Position numbers and translations under genes: made by a program. Below the pieces are notes generated by a model that made no database searches, had not been told where the DNA came from, and saw only the letters and a program-made list of their open reading frames with translations. 64,000 bases of DNA from Sphingomonas sp. HITSZ_GF (GTDB lineage Bacteria; Pseudomonadota; Alphaproteobacteria; Sphingomonadales; Sphingomonadaceae), in NCBI RefSeq assembly GCF_029543155.1, contig NZ_JARQXA010000001.1, positions 124,001 through 188,000 on the forward strand, written 5' to 3'. This document shows positions 1 to 9,037 of this stretch, piece after piece; positions within the stretch are counted from its first letter, which is position 1; every line of letters begins with the position of its first letter.

Positions 1-2641
1 TGCCGAAGGCCAGCGGCAGGATGTTCTGCGACAGGGTGGGCCCCTTGGTCGCGCCCTTGTCGTTGAGCGTGCGGTACCAGCCGTTCGCCGCGTCCCAGTA
101 GCGGGCGTTGTAGGCACGGCGGATATCGGCGGCGAGCGCGGCATAGCGGTTCGCATCGGCGCGGTTGCCGATCACCGCGGAGGATCTGGCGAGCAGGTCC
201 GCCTCATGGAAGAAATAGGCGGTGGTGATCGCATCGATCCCGCCATTGTTGCTGGCGAAGATGTCGAGCGGGCCGGGCGCGCTCCATTCGCTGAGGCCGC
301 TGGTGTGGCGATAGTCGGGTGCCTTGAAGACCGTGGCGGTATAGTCGACCAGCCGCTGCTGCATGTCGTGCATCCGCGCGAGGATGCGGGTGTCGCCTTC
401 GGTCTGGTACAGCTCCCAGGGCAGGATCATCGCGGCGACGTCCCACGGCGTCGACGGGCCCCAGACGAAGGACCAGCCGGGTGTGCCCTCATAGCCATAC
501 CAGGGCGTGGCGGGGACGATCTCGGGCAGCTCGCCGCTCGGCGCCTGGGCATCGGGATAGTCGTTCAGCCACTTGGTCCAGACCCGCGCGATGCCGAGGC
601 TGCGCGCGGCGGCACCGGCCGAGGCCTGGGCATCGCCGGTCCAGCCATTCTTCTCATAGGTCGGCGTATCGGTCTGATAGCCGTGCATGTTGTTGAGGAT
701 GGTGCGGATCGCCGCCTGGTCGATCTGGCCGAGCAGCGGGTTGGCGCTGGTGAAGTCGCCGACCTTGGCGACCGAGGAATGGGCGACCCGGCCGGTGAGC
801 GTCGCCAGCGTCGGCGTGCCCGGATAGCCGCGCAGCTCGACATAGCGGAAGCCGCGATAGCCGAAGCTCGGCTCCCAATGCTCGCGGCCCTTGCCCGCCA
901 GCGTGTAGCGATCGGTCTGCAACTGCGCGTCGATCAGGCCCGAGGCGGGGACGACCATGCCCTCGTCATTGATCCGCTCGCTGGCGACGAGCGAGACGGT
1001 GGTGCCGCGCGGGCCGGTGACGTCGAGCGCGGTCCAACCCGAGAAGATGCGGCCGAAATCATAGACCCAGACGCCGGGCTTCACCTGGGTGAGCGCAACC
1101 GGCGCGAGTTGCTCGACCGGGGCGATCGGCTCGACATTGGCGGCGACGAGCTTGCCCACGGGGCCCATGACCTGCCGGGCAGCGCTCCAGCCCCGGGGCG
1201 CGAAGCCGGCACTGTCCCAGCCGGTGGGGAGGAGGCGGGCATCGTAGCGCTCGCCGCGATGGACGGAGTCGCCCAGGGTCGGGCCCGAGATCGCCTGCCA
1301 GCTTGCGTCGCTGGCGATCGTCTGGCGGGTGCCGTCGGCGAAGGTGACTTCGAGCTGCGCCTTGAGCGCGGGCTCGCCGTGCCACGGCGCCTGGTTGAAA
1401 TACCATTCGTTCGGATCGGTGAGGCCGTACCAGCCGCGGCCGAGCTCGGCACCGATCACATTCTGCCCGGCGCCGACACGCGCGGTGACGTCGTAGCTCT
1501 GGTAGAGCACGCGCTTGTCGTACGCGGTGAAGCCGCTGGCCATCGCGCTGGCGCCGACGGTACCGCCGTTGAGGTGGAGCCGCGGCCAGCCGGCGCCGGC
1601 GACATAGAGCCGGGCGGCGGCGATCGTCTTTGCCGGCAGGGTGAACGCCTTGCGGACGAGCGGGGCGGGGGCCTCGATCGGCAGGACGATGTCGATATTG
1701 GGCACGCCCGCCGCGACGGTGAGCCCGCCGGCCTCGACCGTGCCGCCGACAAAGGGATTGTCGTTCGCGGGGAAACGCGTGGCGAAGGCGGGGCTGCCGG
1801 TGCCGGTGACGCGCACCGCATGGATGGTCGCGGCATTGGCCTCGCGCGAGGAAAAGCCGATCGTGCCGTTCGCCTGGCCGGCGTCGGTGGTGAAATCGAC
1901 CTGCTTGCCGTCGATCGCAGTGGCGATGCCGGTGCCGGTGGCGGTGATCGTCACCCTGTGGCGCACGCCCCTGAGCGCAATGCCGGTGAGCGGCACGCGC
2001 TTGAGCTCGGTGGTCTTGACGCCCGAGCTGCTGCCGCCGGGATAGTGGCGGACGCGCGCGATCAGCACCGGGCCGGTCTTCTCCTCGGCGAGCGTCCAGA
2101 CATAGGCCTCACCATAGGTCTTGCCGGCGGCACGGGCGCGGAAGAGCAGGTCGAGCGCGGTGCCGTTGAGCGTCAGGTCGGCTTCGAAGCGGAGGTCTCG
2201 CCAGTCATGGTCGCGGCGCGACGGGCCGGCGATCCAGTGGCCCGACCAGTCGGCGGGCGCGAGCAGGCCCATCTCCCACCAGCCGGGCTTGCTCCAGCCG
2301 CTCTCGTGGCCCTCGCCGTCCCAGGTCTTGACCTGCCAGGCATAGCGGGTGCGCGCGGCCAGTGCCGGGCCGGCATAGGGGATCTGCGCATTGTCCGCAG
2401 AGGCGATCCTGCCGCTGTCCCATATCGGCTTGCCCGCAGTGGAGACGCGGATCCGGTAGGCCGCCTGGCGCTTCGCCGGGGAATGCCAGGCGAAGCGCGG
2501 AGCAGGCTCGTCGATGCCGAGCGGAGCATCGGTATATTCGACGGTCAGTGCCGTGGGGGCCGGGTCGCCGTCCTGCGCCGCGGCAGCCATGGCGGAGATG
2601 AGCGCCATGGCCGCTGTGCCCGAGGCCAATAGAGTACGCAT
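1..2641 (-). CDS. alpha-L-rhamnosidase, GH78 family (3' end outside window)
   Basis: The frame is open for 880 codons from the ATG at 2641 to the window edge, so the C-terminus is missing. The first ~22 residues (MRTLLASGTAAMALISAMAAAAQ) form a signal peptide, so the protein is exported. GH78 landmarks are visible: an N-terminal fibronectin-like part (GIDEPAPRFAW), a middle beta-sandwich with GWYG, the FGYRGFRYVELRGYPG stretch near residue 600, and the acidic loop TYEKNGWTGDAQ near residue 660, which in the family lies at the catalytic (alpha/alpha)6 domain. The enzyme would release terminal alpha-L-rhamnose from glycosides. It starts 40 bp behind the TonB receptor on the same strand, so the two probably form an uptake and hydrolysis pair. 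The family call is firm; the natural glycoside is unknown. Confidence 0.88.
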   Translation of the reverse strand, partial: MRTLLASGTAAMALISAMAAAAQDGDPAPTALTVEYTDAPLGIDEPAPRFAWHSPAKRQAAYRIRVSTAGKPIWDSGRIASADNAQIPYAGPALAARTRYAWQVKTWDGEGHESGWSKPGWWEMGLLAPADWSGHWIAGPSRRDHDWRDLRFEADLTLNGTALDLLFRARAAGKTYGEAYVWTLAEEKTGPVLIARVRHYPGGSSSGVKTTELKRVPLTGIALRGVRHRVTITATGTGIATAIDGKQVDFTTDAGQANGTIGFSSREANAATIHAVRVTGTGSPAFATRFPANDNPFVGGTVEAGGLTVAAGVPNIDIVLPIEAPAPLVRKAFTLPAKTIAAARLYVAGAGWPRLHLNGGTVGASAMASGFTAYDKRVLYQSYDVTARVGAGQNVIGAELGRGWYGLTDPNEWYFNQAPWHGEPALKAQLEVTFADGTRQTIASDASWQAISGPTLGDSVHRGERYDARLLPTGWDSAGFAPRGWSAARQVMGPVGKLVAANVEPIAPVEQLAPVALTQVKPGVWVYDFGRIFSGWTALDVTGPRGTTVSLVASERINDEGMVVPASGLIDAQLQTDRYTLAGKGREHWEPSFGYRGFRYVELRGYPGTPTLATLTGRVAHSSVAKVGDFTSANPLLGQIDQAAIRTILNNMHGYQTDTPTYEKNGWTGDAQASAGAAARSLGIARVWTKWLNDYPDAQAPSGELPEIVPATPWYGYEGTPGWSFVWGPSTPWDVAAMILPWELYQTEGDTRILARMHDMQQRLVDYTATVFKAPDYRHTSGLSEWSAPGPLDIFASNNGGIDAITTAYFFHEADLLARSSAVIGNRADANRYAALAADIRRAYNARYWDAANGWYRTLNDKGATKGPTLSQNILPLAFG

Positions 2642-2681
2642 TGCCCGGGCAGACCATGAAAGCGACACCGGATCCCTTTCT

Positions 2682-5372
2682 TCAGAACCTGGTCCGGACG
2701 CCAAAGGTGACGAGCCGTCCCAGCGTGCTGCCATTGGTATAGGCGGCGCTGCTGTTCAGCCAGGGCGGATCCCGATCGAAGAGATTGTCGACATTGAGTG
2801 TGAGCATCGCGCCCTTGAGGAAGCCGTGCTCGCCCAGATCATAGGCGAGGAAGGCGTCCACCGTCTGGAACGATCCCACCCGGGTCTGCGGCGTCACGCC
2901 CAGGATCGGGAAGCCGCCCTTGTAGTTGTACGACGCCGAAGCGATGAACCCGCCGGCCTTGCCGCCCAGCGTGGCGACGAAGGCAGTGCGGCCGACGCCG
3001 TTCCTGAGATCGTCGGTGAACGTCCCGCCCGCGACCGCCTGCGACTTGCGGCCCAGCGTGTAGGTGCCGGCGATGCTGGCGTTGACCGCGCCGAAGCCGG
3101 TCTTGCGGACATAGGACAGGTTGAAGTCGAGCCCGTCGGTGTTGACCGCGCCAAGATTGTTGCGGCGCGCATCGATCAGCACATAGGGGCCGAGCGGGCC
3201 GCTATAGAGGCTGGCGATGCTCGGTGCGCCGACCACCGACAGGCTGCCCACCGCCGCCTGGGTCTGCGCCAGCGTCGGGTTGATGATGTAGAAGCTGGCA
3301 TAGTTGGTGTTGGTGAACAGCGTGGGCGAGAGGAACGGCGCCAGGCCGATCGCGTCCTTGAACTTCACATTGTAGTAAGTGAGGTTCGCCACCAGCCCGG
3401 GCACCGCATGCGGCGCCCAGTCGAAGCCGGCGGACCAGGTGTCGGCGCGTTCGGGCTTCAGGTTCGGATTGCCGCCCGCCAGCACGATCGTGGTGCGCAG
3501 CGGATCGGTGGGCGCATAGCCAGGCTTGAGGAACGGACTGTAGGGCAGCACGGTCGCCCGCGAGTCCGAGGTGCTGGTGGTGTCGGCAAGGCTCGGCGCG
3601 TGGAACGAGGTGCCGTAGTTGCCGCGGATCGTCAGGTCGTCGAACGGCTTGTAGTTCAGGCCGATCTTCGGATTGGTGGTGCCGCCCTGGTCGCTGTAAT
3701 CGTCATAGCGCACCGAGGCCGAGAGCTGCAGCCCGCGCAGGCCGGGGCTGCCATTCTCGGCGCCGACGATCGGGATCATCAGCTCGCCGAATGCCGAGCG
3801 TACGTCGCGCGAGGCGTGCGACATCCTGGCGTTGGCATAGGAGCCGATCGCGCCCTGGGCGATGCGCGAGCTGATGTTCTCATAGTGATATTCGACGCCG
3901 AGCGCGACGCGGATGTCGCCGCCGGAAAGATGTGCCAGCGACCCGTCGAGGATCAGCCGGCCCTCGGCCAGCTCCTGCGTCGCGTCGCCGTAATTCTCCC
4001 AATTGGCGATCGCGGCAAGCGCGGCGGGGCTGCTCGCCGACAGATTATAGGGGTTGAGCGCGACGCCCGGGATCAGGCCGGCCAGCGCGAGCGTGGCGGT
4101 GGTAGTGTCGAGCGCGGCTTCGCGGACCAGATTGTAGCTGCGGCCGAAATTGCTCTCCGCGCGCAGCTGCCAGCCCTTGCCCAGCGTGAAGGTGAGGGAG
4201 GGGGTGGCGCCGTAGGATTCGAAACGCTGCTTGCTGGTGAGGCTGTTGCCGAAGACATTCGCGAACGAAAAGGACGCATTCTGCTGAAATTCGCCGGCGA
4301 TCGTGTGGAAGAAGGGGTTGAGCAGGCTGATCGTGCCCGACAGCATGCCCTGGTTCTGCTTCACCACCGTATCGCGGCGCGACCAATAGGCGGTCAGCGA
4401 GAAATCGGTGCTGCCGTCGAGCTGCTGGGTGAGCGAGCCGAACACCGAATGCCGCTCCTCGCGCGGGAACAGATCGGCATAGGCATTCTGGTCGCACTTG
4501 TTGACCGTGCCGGCAGTCAGGCCGGGCAACGCATAGGTCGTCGCGCCGACGGTGATGTTGCCCGGCGCGCAGGTGGTGACGCGGAAATCGCCGCCGCCCT
4601 TCGAGCGCCGATCGGCCGAGCTATAGTCGCGGTCGATGCCGAGCACATCGTCGTGATGGACATAGGAATAGGCGAGGAACAGCGAGCCGCTGCCCCAGTC
4701 CTTGCCCGCAGTCAGGCTGCCGTCGACCGCCTTGTAATCATCGGCGATGCCATAGCGGACATTGGCCGAGACGCCGTCGAAGCGCTTGCGGGTGATGAAG
4801 TTGACGACGCCGCCGATCGCGTCCGAGCCATAGATGGCCGAGCCGCCGTCGGGGACGATCTCGACGCGCTCGAGTATGTCGGGCGGGAGGATCGAGGGAT
4901 CGACCGTGGTCTGCAGGATGCCGGCGCCGACGCCGCGATGGCCGTTGATCAGCACCAGCGTGGTGCTGCCGCCCGAGGCGCCGAGATTGCGGATATTGGG
5001 CCGCATCACCGGCAGGCCGAACGAGCCGGAGCCGACCGGGATCGTGCCGAAATTGCCGACCTGCGGGATCTTGGCGAGCAGATCGTTCGACGAGGTGACG
5101 CCGCGCGCGGTGATCGTGTCGCGGTTGACGCCGATCACGTTGGTCCCGGTCGGCGCGACGCCGCGCAGCAGCGTGCCGGTGACGATGATGTTTTCCTGCT
5201 GCTCGGCCGTGGTGTCTTCGGCCTGGGCTGCCTCGGTAGTAGCAGTGGCAGTGGCGGGCGCGGTCTGCGCGTGCGCCGCGCCTGCGGCCAGCATCGTGGC
5301 AAGCGCCAGCATCGAAAGCCCCGCCTGCTTCACCCCTCCGCGCGCACGCAGCGCCTGAATCTCGATGGTCAT
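2682..5372 (-). CDS. TonB-dependent outer-membrane receptor
   Basis: An 896-residue protein with a signal peptide ending near AAGAAHA, then a short spacer and the plug start (ENIIVTGTLLRG), which serves as the TonB-box region. The plug carries MRPNIRNLG, LVLINGHRGVG and VEIVPDGGSAIYGSDAIGG. The rest is a 22-strand-type barrel ending in a terminal Phe (FGVRTRF), as outer-membrane proteins do. It imports a bulky ligand across the outer membrane using TonB-ExbBD energy. This plug type is usual in sphingomonad receptors for carbohydrates and organic molecules rather than siderophores. The GH78 gene directly downstream suggests a rhamnoside ligand, which is an inference. An inverted repeat at 5490-5505 lies about 120 bp upstream and may be its operator. 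Confidence 0.93.
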   Translation of the reverse strand: MTIEIQALRARGGVKQAGLSMLALATMLAAGAAHAQTAPATATATTEAAQAEDTTAEQQENIIVTGTLLRGVAPTGTNVIGVNRDTITARGVTSSNDLLAKIPQVGNFGTIPVGSGSFGLPVMRPNIRNLGASGGSTTLVLINGHRGVGAGILQTTVDPSILPPDILERVEIVPDGGSAIYGSDAIGGVVNFITRKRFDGVSANVRYGIADDYKAVDGSLTAGKDWGSGSLFLAYSYVHHDDVLGIDRDYSSADRRSKGGGDFRVTTCAPGNITVGATTYALPGLTAGTVNKCDQNAYADLFPREERHSVFGSLTQQLDGSTDFSLTAYWSRRDTVVKQNQGMLSGTISLLNPFFHTIAGEFQQNASFSFANVFGNSLTSKQRFESYGATPSLTFTLGKGWQLRAESNFGRSYNLVREAALDTTTATLALAGLIPGVALNPYNLSASSPAALAAIANWENYGDATQELAEGRLILDGSLAHLSGGDIRVALGVEYHYENISSRIAQGAIGSYANARMSHASRDVRSAFGELMIPIVGAENGSPGLRGLQLSASVRYDDYSDQGGTTNPKIGLNYKPFDDLTIRGNYGTSFHAPSLADTTSTSDSRATVLPYSPFLKPGYAPTDPLRTTIVLAGGNPNLKPERADTWSAGFDWAPHAVPGLVANLTYYNVKFKDAIGLAPFLSPTLFTNTNYASFYIINPTLAQTQAAVGSLSVVGAPSIASLYSGPLGPYVLIDARRNNLGAVNTDGLDFNLSYVRKTGFGAVNASIAGTYTLGRKSQAVAGGTFTDDLRNGVGRTAFVATLGGKAGGFIASASYNYKGGFPILGVTPQTRVGSFQTVDAFLAYDLGEHGFLKGAMLTLNVDNLFDRDPPWLNSSAAYTNGSTLGRLVTFGVRTRF

Positions 5373-5489
5373 ATTCCCTCCCCAATTGGTCCTTCGGACT
5401 CTCTTTCCCGCAAGGGCTTGGCCGCCCCGCGGACGTGGAATCGCTCATGCGGCGACTTTTTCCACAATCATTCAATCTCGATCTTTTTC

Positions 5490-5505
5490 GATCATGTCAA
5501 TGATC
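5490..5505. promoter_or_regulatory. inverted repeat GATCAT-GTCA-ATGATC, candidate operator
   Basis: Perfect 6-bp arms with a 4-bp spacer, extended imperfectly by flanking TTTCG and CAAAT. It sits in the only AT-rich patch upstream of the TonB receptor at 5372. The extended half ATTTGAT resembles half-sites of the 26-bp operators elsewhere in the island, but the spacing differs, so I keep it separate. The cognate regulator is unknown. Confidence 0.4.
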
Positions 5506-5628
5506 AAATTTGTTCGTGCCAGGTGTGTGGCGGAGGTGTGTGGGGGCGTGCGGCTGCACCCGATCGAGGCCGCGCGCACGCACGCCGCCGCAGCGCGCGG
5601 GCAAACCGCGCGTCGACGGGCTGGTGGA

Positions 5629-5645
5629 CGCCCGGTAGCCGGGCG
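5629..5645 (-). terminator. GC hairpin downstream of the VOC-methyltransferase operon
   Basis: The stem CGCCCGG/CCGGGCG with a 3-nt loop lies about 70 bp past the stop of the small gene at 5715 on the minus strand. There is no clear T-tract after it, so it is only a possible transcription barrier. Confidence 0.3.
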
Positions 5646-5714
5646 CGATCCTTAGGGGAGGGGTGGCGGAGGCGGAGGGCGCCGGGGCGGCCGTCCGCGC
5701 GCGCCGTTTTCCGG

Positions 5715-6029
5715 TCAGTCGGCGGTGCTGCCGCGCGGATCGATCAGGGGACGCAGCACGCGCAGCTGGAGCGCTTCGAGATCGTCGGCGCGCGCACGCT
5801 GGACCTCATCGGCGGCAGGCGCCTCCTTCCAGTCCTGGAGATCGAGCTGCCGCAGCGCGGCGACCTCGCGCTCGAGCCGGTCGATACGCTCCTGTGAGGC
5901 GCTGAGCTCGACCAGCAACGCGAGCGCGATGTTGAGGACCTTCTCCGTCTCGGCGTCCTGCAGGCTCACCGGGCGCGCGCCCCGGCCGCCGGCGATCACC
6001 AGCCCGACGGCTTCGGCAGCGCTGGTCAT
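5715..6029 (-). CDS. small coiled-coil protein, unrecognised family
   Basis: A 104-residue protein whose centre (about residues 28-62) is a heptad-like helix containing LALLVELSASQERIDRLERE, followed by an acidic, alanine-rich tail. It has no signal peptide or metal site. The start overlaps the stop of the methyltransferase by 4 bp, so they are translationally coupled. A similarly sized protein at 12309-12608 has the same helix pattern (FELMTEVAVLHERLDTVERL) and also sits beside an enzyme gene of the island. I infer a small partner subunit that assembles with the neighbouring enzyme. The function is unknown. Confidence 0.75.
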   Translation of the reverse strand: MTSAAEAVGLVIAGGRGARPVSLQDAETEKVLNIALALLVELSASQERIDRLEREVAALRQLDLQDWKEAPAADEVQRARADDLEALQLRVLRPLIDPRGSTAD

Positions 6030-7159
6030 GCCTGCTGCTCCGGCTTGCGGCCGCTGACGACGTACCAGCGGTTGATGTTGCTCACGGCTTCCGCAGCATG
6101 TTCGCGAACGCTGTCCGCGGCGAAGCCGGCGGCGCGCATGTCGGCGAGCAGATCGGCATCGTTATAGGTCTTCCAGAACAGCTCGCCGTTGAAGCGGGTG
6201 TCCCAGTTCTTCTCGACCTTGTGGACCTCGGTCGGGGCGAAGCGAGTATCGACGTCCTGGAAGATCACCAGCCCGCCGGGGCGCACGACGCGGAGCGCCT
6301 CCGCCATGGCGCGGCGGCGCTTTTCCGCGCCGATCTCGTGCAGCATGTTGTGCGACACGACCAGATCGAAGCTGCCGTCGGCGAAGCGCAGATCGGCGGC
6401 GTCCATCTGATGGAAATGGACCGCGACGCCGAGCGCTTCCGCCCGGGCATGCGCATAGCGCAGCATCCCGGCGCCGATGTCGATCGCGTGCACCTGGGCA
6501 TCGGGGAAGCGATCGGCATAGGCGGCGGAGGCGGCGCCAGCCGAGCAGCCGAGATCTAGGATGCGATTGGGGACGAGCTCCGGGAAATCCGTTTCGAGCA
6601 GGCGGAAGACGACGCCCGCCTTGCTGTCTCCCTTGCCCGCGCCCTGACCGAAGGAGAACACGTTGCCGCCGGTCTCGTAGAAGGCGCCCGCGACCACGTC
6701 GTCTTCGCTGTCGTCACGGGCATAGCCGCCGGGCTGGAGATGGACGTCGGTGCCCGCAACCTCGGGCGAGATGTCTTCGCCCGGCCGCAGCGTGAGGCTG
6801 CCCTTGCGATCGGGCGCCGCCGCGAGCTCGGCCGCGGCCGCCTGCATGCGCGCGCGATCCCGGAAGATCGGTTCGCCCACCGACACCCAGATCATCTCCT
6901 GGGCCGAGCGGTTGGCGGCGCTCCATAGGCGATAGTCGACGGACTCGAACAGCGCCTGCTCGATCTCGTCGGGCGACTGCGGCTGGCGGCCGTGCCGCTC
7001 GGCGAACGCGGGGGCGCCCTCTTCATGGAAGCGGCGGACATTCTGCGAGCGCACCCGGCTGTTGAGCAGCTTGCGCAGATTGACCACGGCGCGCTGGCGG
7101 GCAAGCTCGTCAGCGGTCGCACGCGGCAGGATCGGATGCTGGACGTCGCGGACCCTCAT
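6026..7159 (-). CDS. class I SAM-dependent methyltransferase with extra N-terminal domain
   Basis: A 377-residue protein. The C-terminal half is a Rossmann methyltransferase: motif I ILDLGCSAGAASAAY (about residue 200), the acidic HAIDIG at the end of strand 2, then SFDLVVSHNMLHEI and RVVRPGGLVIFQD. The first ~190 residues are not part of the standard fold and carry DYRLWSAANRSAQEM and DVHLQPGGY. The same landmarks occur in the paralogue at 21483-22670 (SYRFYSALRYNAQEM, DVHLTPGCF). The substrate is unknown; a small organic intermediate of the island pathway is likely. The gene overlaps the VOC gene upstream and the small gene downstream by 4 bp each, so the three form one operon. Confidence 0.88.
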   Translation of the reverse strand: MRVRDVQHPILPRATADELARQRAVVNLRKLLNSRVRSQNVRRFHEEGAPAFAERHGRQPQSPDEIEQALFESVDYRLWSAANRSAQEMIWVSVGEPIFRDRARMQAAAAELAAAPDRKGSLTLRPGEDISPEVAGTDVHLQPGGYARDDSEDDVVAGAFYETGGNVFSFGQGAGKGDSKAGVVFRLLETDFPELVPNRILDLGCSAGAASAAYADRFPDAQVHAIDIGAGMLRYAHARAEALGVAVHFHQMDAADLRFADGSFDLVVSHNMLHEIGAEKRRRAMAEALRVVRPGGLVIFQDVDTRFAPTEVHKVEKNWDTRFNGELFWKTYNDADLLADMRAAGFAADSVREHAAEAVSNINRWYVVSGRKPEQQA

Positions 7160-8094
7160 GCTGTTGCCTCCTCGATGAATTCGATCAGTTCGCCGGCCGG
7201 GCCGCGCACGGTGCAGGCCAGGCGGCCATCATAGCCGATACCGTGCCGCACCACAGGCGGCGCGATCGCGAGCGGCGCGACGCGGTCCATCGCGCGGGTG
7301 GCGATGCTCGCCATGGCACAGCCGGGCGGCAGCGCGCCGGGGCCGCTGGGGCGCGGGCCGGCGATGCGGCCGGGGCCGGTGGGATATTCGTCGAACTCGA
7401 ACAGATAGCCATGCTCGGCCAGGCCCGCGGTGGTCATGCGGATCACCTGATCGGCGGACAGGCCCTGCGCTTCCTGGACGATGGCGATGCGGCTGTCGCG
7501 CAGCGGGCGACGCTTGAGATCGAACAGGTCGCAATACCAGTTGCGCAGCGCATCGAAATCGGGGCCGGCGACCACCAGGATGAACGGGCGATCGATCAGC
7601 GAGCGCGGGCGCGGCAGGATCGAGGTCTCGCGATCGCCGCTCTCCATCGTGAAATAGAGGCACTCGCCGGCGGGCCCGGCGGCCTGCATCGCGACGATCG
7701 AAGGCATGAACTGGAGCGGCTTCGGCTCGGCGAGCACGGTGCAGCCCGCGGCGCGCAGCCGGCGATGCACTTCATGGACATCGTCGACGATGATCTCGAA
7801 CGCCGCCCAGCCGAAGGTGGTGAGCGGGCGATAGCCGGGCACCGCCGCGGTGCCGACGAGCCGGATATAGTCGTCGGTCGCGCCATCGGTGCTCAGCACG
7901 GTATAGGGCTGGCCGGCCGCGGCGGGCGTGCCCCAGCTGGCCGCAAGGTCTTCGGCCACCACGCCGAGCTCGCGGACATTGTAGCCGAGCACCTGCGTAT
8001 AGAGCGCTTCGGACGCGGCGATATCGGGCGTGCCCACCGTCGCGAAGCGGAAGCGCGTGAGCAGCGGATCGCCGTTGGACGTCCAGTCGTTCAT
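7156..8094 (-). CDS. two-domain VOC (glyoxalase/dioxygenase superfamily) protein
   Basis: A 312-residue protein with two vicinal-oxygen-chelate modules: residues ~12-145 (TPDIAASEALYTQVLGYNV ... GPAGECLYFT) and ~158-310 (RPFILVVAGPDFDALRNWYCDLF ... GPAGELIEFIE). The usual His-His-Glu metal triad of extradiol dioxygenases is not obvious; only the Glu of each GPAGE motif is clear. A lyase, isomerase or binding role is therefore as likely as ring cleavage. It leads the operon with the methyltransferase and is preceded by an AT-rich palindromic operator at 8130-8155. A paralogue lies at 27633-28541. The family is sure; the reaction is not. Confidence 0.85.
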   Translation of the reverse strand: MNDWTSNGDPLLTRFRFATVGTPDIAASEALYTQVLGYNVRELGVVAEDLAASWGTPAAAGQPYTVLSTDGATDDYIRLVGTAAVPGYRPLTTFGWAAFEIIVDDVHEVHRRLRAAGCTVLAEPKPLQFMPSIVAMQAAGPAGECLYFTMESGDRETSILPRPRSLIDRPFILVVAGPDFDALRNWYCDLFDLKRRPLRDSRIAIVQEAQGLSADQVIRMTTAGLAEHGYLFEFDEYPTGPGRIAGPRPSGPGALPPGCAMASIATRAMDRVAPLAIAPPVVRHGIGYDGRLACTVRGPAGELIEFIEEATA

Positions 8095-8129
8095 GGGTTC
8101 GGGCCTGCCATGAAGGGCAGCCTATCACC

Positions 8130-8155
8130 AATTACACTTATTTCTATATCAAATG
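8130..8155 (-). promoter_or_regulatory. candidate GntR operator, site 1 (VOC-methyltransferase operon)
   Basis: Read on the minus strand this begins CATTTGATATAGAAATAAG. It shares ATTTGATATAGA--TAA with the site at 33393-33418 and lies 36 bp upstream of the VOC start, in an otherwise GC-rich genome. It also lies just past the end of the GntR gene. The right arm is less palindromic than in the other copies. Confidence 0.5.
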
Positions 8156-8207
8156 AGATCGGCGTGCCAAAAGGGCCGTCATGGTCGCCAGCAGCCGCCC
8201 CGTCGCC

Positions 8208-8969
8208 TCACGCCCGCGCGGAATTGAGGTCGAGCTTGATCTGGTAGAGATCGGGGCGGAACTGCGCGAGCACGTGCTGGACCGGGCGCTGCGCGGTGTC
8301 CATCACGGTGCGGCTGACGCGCAGGATCGGCGAGCCGATATCGACTTCGAGCAACGTGGCGAGGCCGGCATCGGCGAGCGACGCGGTGATCGTCTGGGTG
8401 GCAGCGCCGATATGCACGCCGGCCTGTTCGAGCAGGCTGAGCATCGGCGTGGTCTCCAGTGCGGCGCGGTCCATCGCGCCGGCCAGATCGGCGGGGACAT
8501 AGCTGACGAGATGGCTGATCGGCTGGTTGTCGAGCCAGCGCACGCGCGACACGCGCAGGACCGGCTCGTCATGCGCGAGCCCGAGCGCCTCGGTGATCGG
8601 CGCGCGGGCGGGGATCGTCTCGAGCTCGAGGATGCGCACCCGGGTCTCGCGGCCATAGGTGATCAGCGATTCCAGCGCCTGCTCGATGCTGCCCTTGATC
8701 GGGCGGACGGGCGATTGATAGGTGACATGCGTGCCGACGCGGCGCTTGCGCTCGACCAGGTTGGTGCCGGCCAGTTCGGCAAGCGCGCGGCGCGCGGTGA
8801 TGCGCGAGACGCCGAAGCTCTCCGACAATTCTTCTTCGGTGGGGAGGCGCGAGCCGAAGGCGCGGCTGCCGCTGATGATCTCCTCTCGCAGCTGGAGGAA
8901 GATCTGGTGGTACAGCGGCACTGCCTGCAGCCGGTCCACCGCCGCCACTTCGTCGCTGTGCTTGCTCAA
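8208..8969 (-). CDS. GntR-family (HutC/UTRA) transcriptional regulator
   Basis: The N-terminal winged helix is clear (PLYHQIFLQLREEIISG, RLPTEEELSESFGVSRITARRALAEL), followed by a UTRA effector domain of about 150 residues. I place the start at the TTG at 8969, which has GGGGAG eight bases upstream. The longer frame from an ATG at 9023 would leave 14 bp to the divergent gene and cover its ribosome-binding site. That gives 253 residues, normal for HutC-type regulators. It is the best candidate to bind the four similar 26-bp palindromes in the island and would respond to a pathway metabolite. Confidence 0.9.
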   Translation of the reverse strand: MSKHSDEVAAVDRLQAVPLYHQIFLQLREEIISGSRAFGSRLPTEEELSESFGVSRITARRALAELAGTNLVERKRRVGTHVTYQSPVRPIKGSIEQALESLITYGRETRVRILELETIPARAPITEALGLAHDEPVLRVSRVRWLDNQPISHLVSYVPADLAGAMDRAALETTPMLSLLEQAGVHIGAATQTITASLADAGLATLLEVDIGSPILRVSRTVMDTAQRPVQHVLAQFRPDLYQIKLDLNSARA

Positions 8970-9037
8970 GGCAGTTTCTCCCCTTCGGGCAGCCGGCTTG
9001 TCCTGAAATTCCAACAGCAACAAGAGGAAATTGCCCG

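Larger units (their letters stand above)
5373..5714. other. 342-bp intergenic region with promoter of the TonB receptor
   Basis: This gap holds no convincing gene. It contains an AT-rich stretch (about 5455-5515) with the inverted repeat at 5490-5505, presumably the receptor promoter and operator. Nearer the upstream gene is a strong GC hairpin at 5629-5645. The remainder is GC-rich sequence without recognisable signals. Confidence 0.6.

Noticed and set aside
206..2632. Long plus-strand open frame of 808 codons
   Set aside because: It is the antisense shadow of the GH78 gene; its translation is a low-complexity Gly/Ala/Arg/Asp sequence without domains.
2514..5897. Plus-strand open frame of 1127 codons
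   Set aside because: It lies opposite the TonB receptor, whose minus-strand product has signal, plug and barrel.
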